This document shows, one piece after another, positions 7,692-8,089 of a DNA stretch of 8,089 bases. A program made the translations under genes and the position numbers. The DNA is from Oceanospirillaceae bacterium (GTDB lineage: Bacteria; Pseudomonadota; Gammaproteobacteria; Pseudomonadales; Balneatricaceae), in assembly GCA_003497765.1 (NCBI GenBank), contig DNNY01000126.1, positions 517-8,605 of the forward strand, given 5' to 3'. The first letter of the stretch is position 1, and each line of letters starts with the position of its first letter. The notes below the pieces were generated by a model. That model searched no databases, was not told the origin of the DNA, and saw nothing but the letters and a program-made list of their open reading frames with translations.

Positions 7692-8089
7692 ATGAAAAAC
7701 TCCTTTAGTCGTCTGGCTGTGACCAGCGCTTTAGCTTTATCAGCAACCATTGCTCAGGCAGATATTAACCTCGAAGATACACAGCAAAAAGTGAGTTACA
7801 GTATCGGTATTCTGATTGCTGGTCAGTTGGCCAATGACTTTGATGACCTTGATTTAAATGCTTTTGTTGAAGGCTTTAATCAAAACTACAATGGTGAAGC
7901 AACGGCTATATCACCACAAGAGGCCATGCAGACAGTGCAGGCTTATCATCGTGATCAACAAGTGGCACAAAATGCCAATACCCTGGCCGAGAGCGAAGCT
8001 TTCCTAGCTGAGACAGCGCAGCAAGAAGGGATAAATATCACCAAGTCAGGGTTGCAATACAAAATTATTGAGCAAGGTACAGGTGTTCA
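7692..8089 (+). CDS. Secreted FKBP-type peptidyl-prolyl cis-trans isomerase (Mip/FkpA-like), 3' truncated by window end
   Basis: The ATG follows AGGA (7682-7685) at 6 nt and the frame is open to the window edge, giving 132 visible residues. A Sec signal peptide is clear: basic start MKNSFSRL, hydrophobic core AVTSALALSATI, and a probable cut after AQA at residue 23, so the protein works in the periplasm or outer membrane. Residues about 26-110 fit the FKBP N-terminal dimerisation domain, with the typical QQKVSYSIGILIAGQL (31-46), FVEGF (58-62) and a long helix from about 75 to 112. The catalytic FKBP domain begins at SGLQYKIIEQGTG (119-131) and is cut off. These proteins catalyse prolyl isomerisation and chaperone folding of exported proteins. 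The missing end prevents separating FkpA, FklB and Mip types. Confidence 0.92.
   Translation, partial: MKNSFSRLAVTSALALSATIAQADINLEDTQQKVSYSIGILIAGQLANDFDDLDLNAFVEGFNQNYNGEATAISPQEAMQTVQAYHRDQQVAQNANTLAESEAFLAETAQQEGINITKSGLQYKIIEQGTGV

Overview
The window looks like ordinary chromosome from a gammaproteobacterium. It shows a 51-residue cysteine-free ribosomal protein L33 directly after L28, a HemB with the aspartate-rich metal site known from Pseudomonas aeruginosa, a RimJ-type acetyltransferase, a YheS-type ABC-F protein and a secreted FKBP-type prolyl isomerase. Base composition is moderate, with many AT-rich third positions. A Pseudomonas/Cellvibrio-like, possibly marine, lineage is my inference. 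I see no mobile element, CRISPR array, tRNA or rRNA.

Layout. Bases 1-227 (+) hold the end of rpmB and all of rpmG, closed by a strong bidirectional terminator at 244-271. An IclR-family regulator (287-1048, -) and a class V PLP aminotransferase (1279-2445, +) are divergent. They share a 230-bp intergenic region with two near-identical palindromes, TTTTCACATTGTG(G)AAA, whose centres are 96 bp apart. The aminotransferase ends 6 nt from the end of a convergent minus-strand group transcribed hemB -> radA -> rimJ (5388 down to 2452). In this group hemB and radA overlap by 8 nt and radA and rimJ are 8 nt apart. Upstream of it, also on the minus strand, is an ABC-F ATPase (5504-7432), whose extended -10 element lies so close to the ATG that its mRNA may be leaderless or nearly so. 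A 259-bp divergent intergenic region then leads to a secreted FKBP-type isomerase (+), cut by the window end.

How the parts work together. Most genes are housekeeping: ribosome structure (L28, L33), ribosomal protein acetylation (RimJ), ribosome-associated ATPase (ABC-F), tetrapyrrole synthesis (HemB), recombination (RadA) and periplasmic protein folding (FKBP). The unit with most biological interest is the regulator/aminotransferase divergon. The enzyme resembles glyoxylate-using aminotransferases, especially the aspartate-glyoxylate type (BhcA) of the beta-hydroxyaspartate cycle, which is also controlled by an IclR-family protein (BhcR). The other genes of that cycle are not next to it here, so the assignment is an inference. 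I found no convincing wholly new system.
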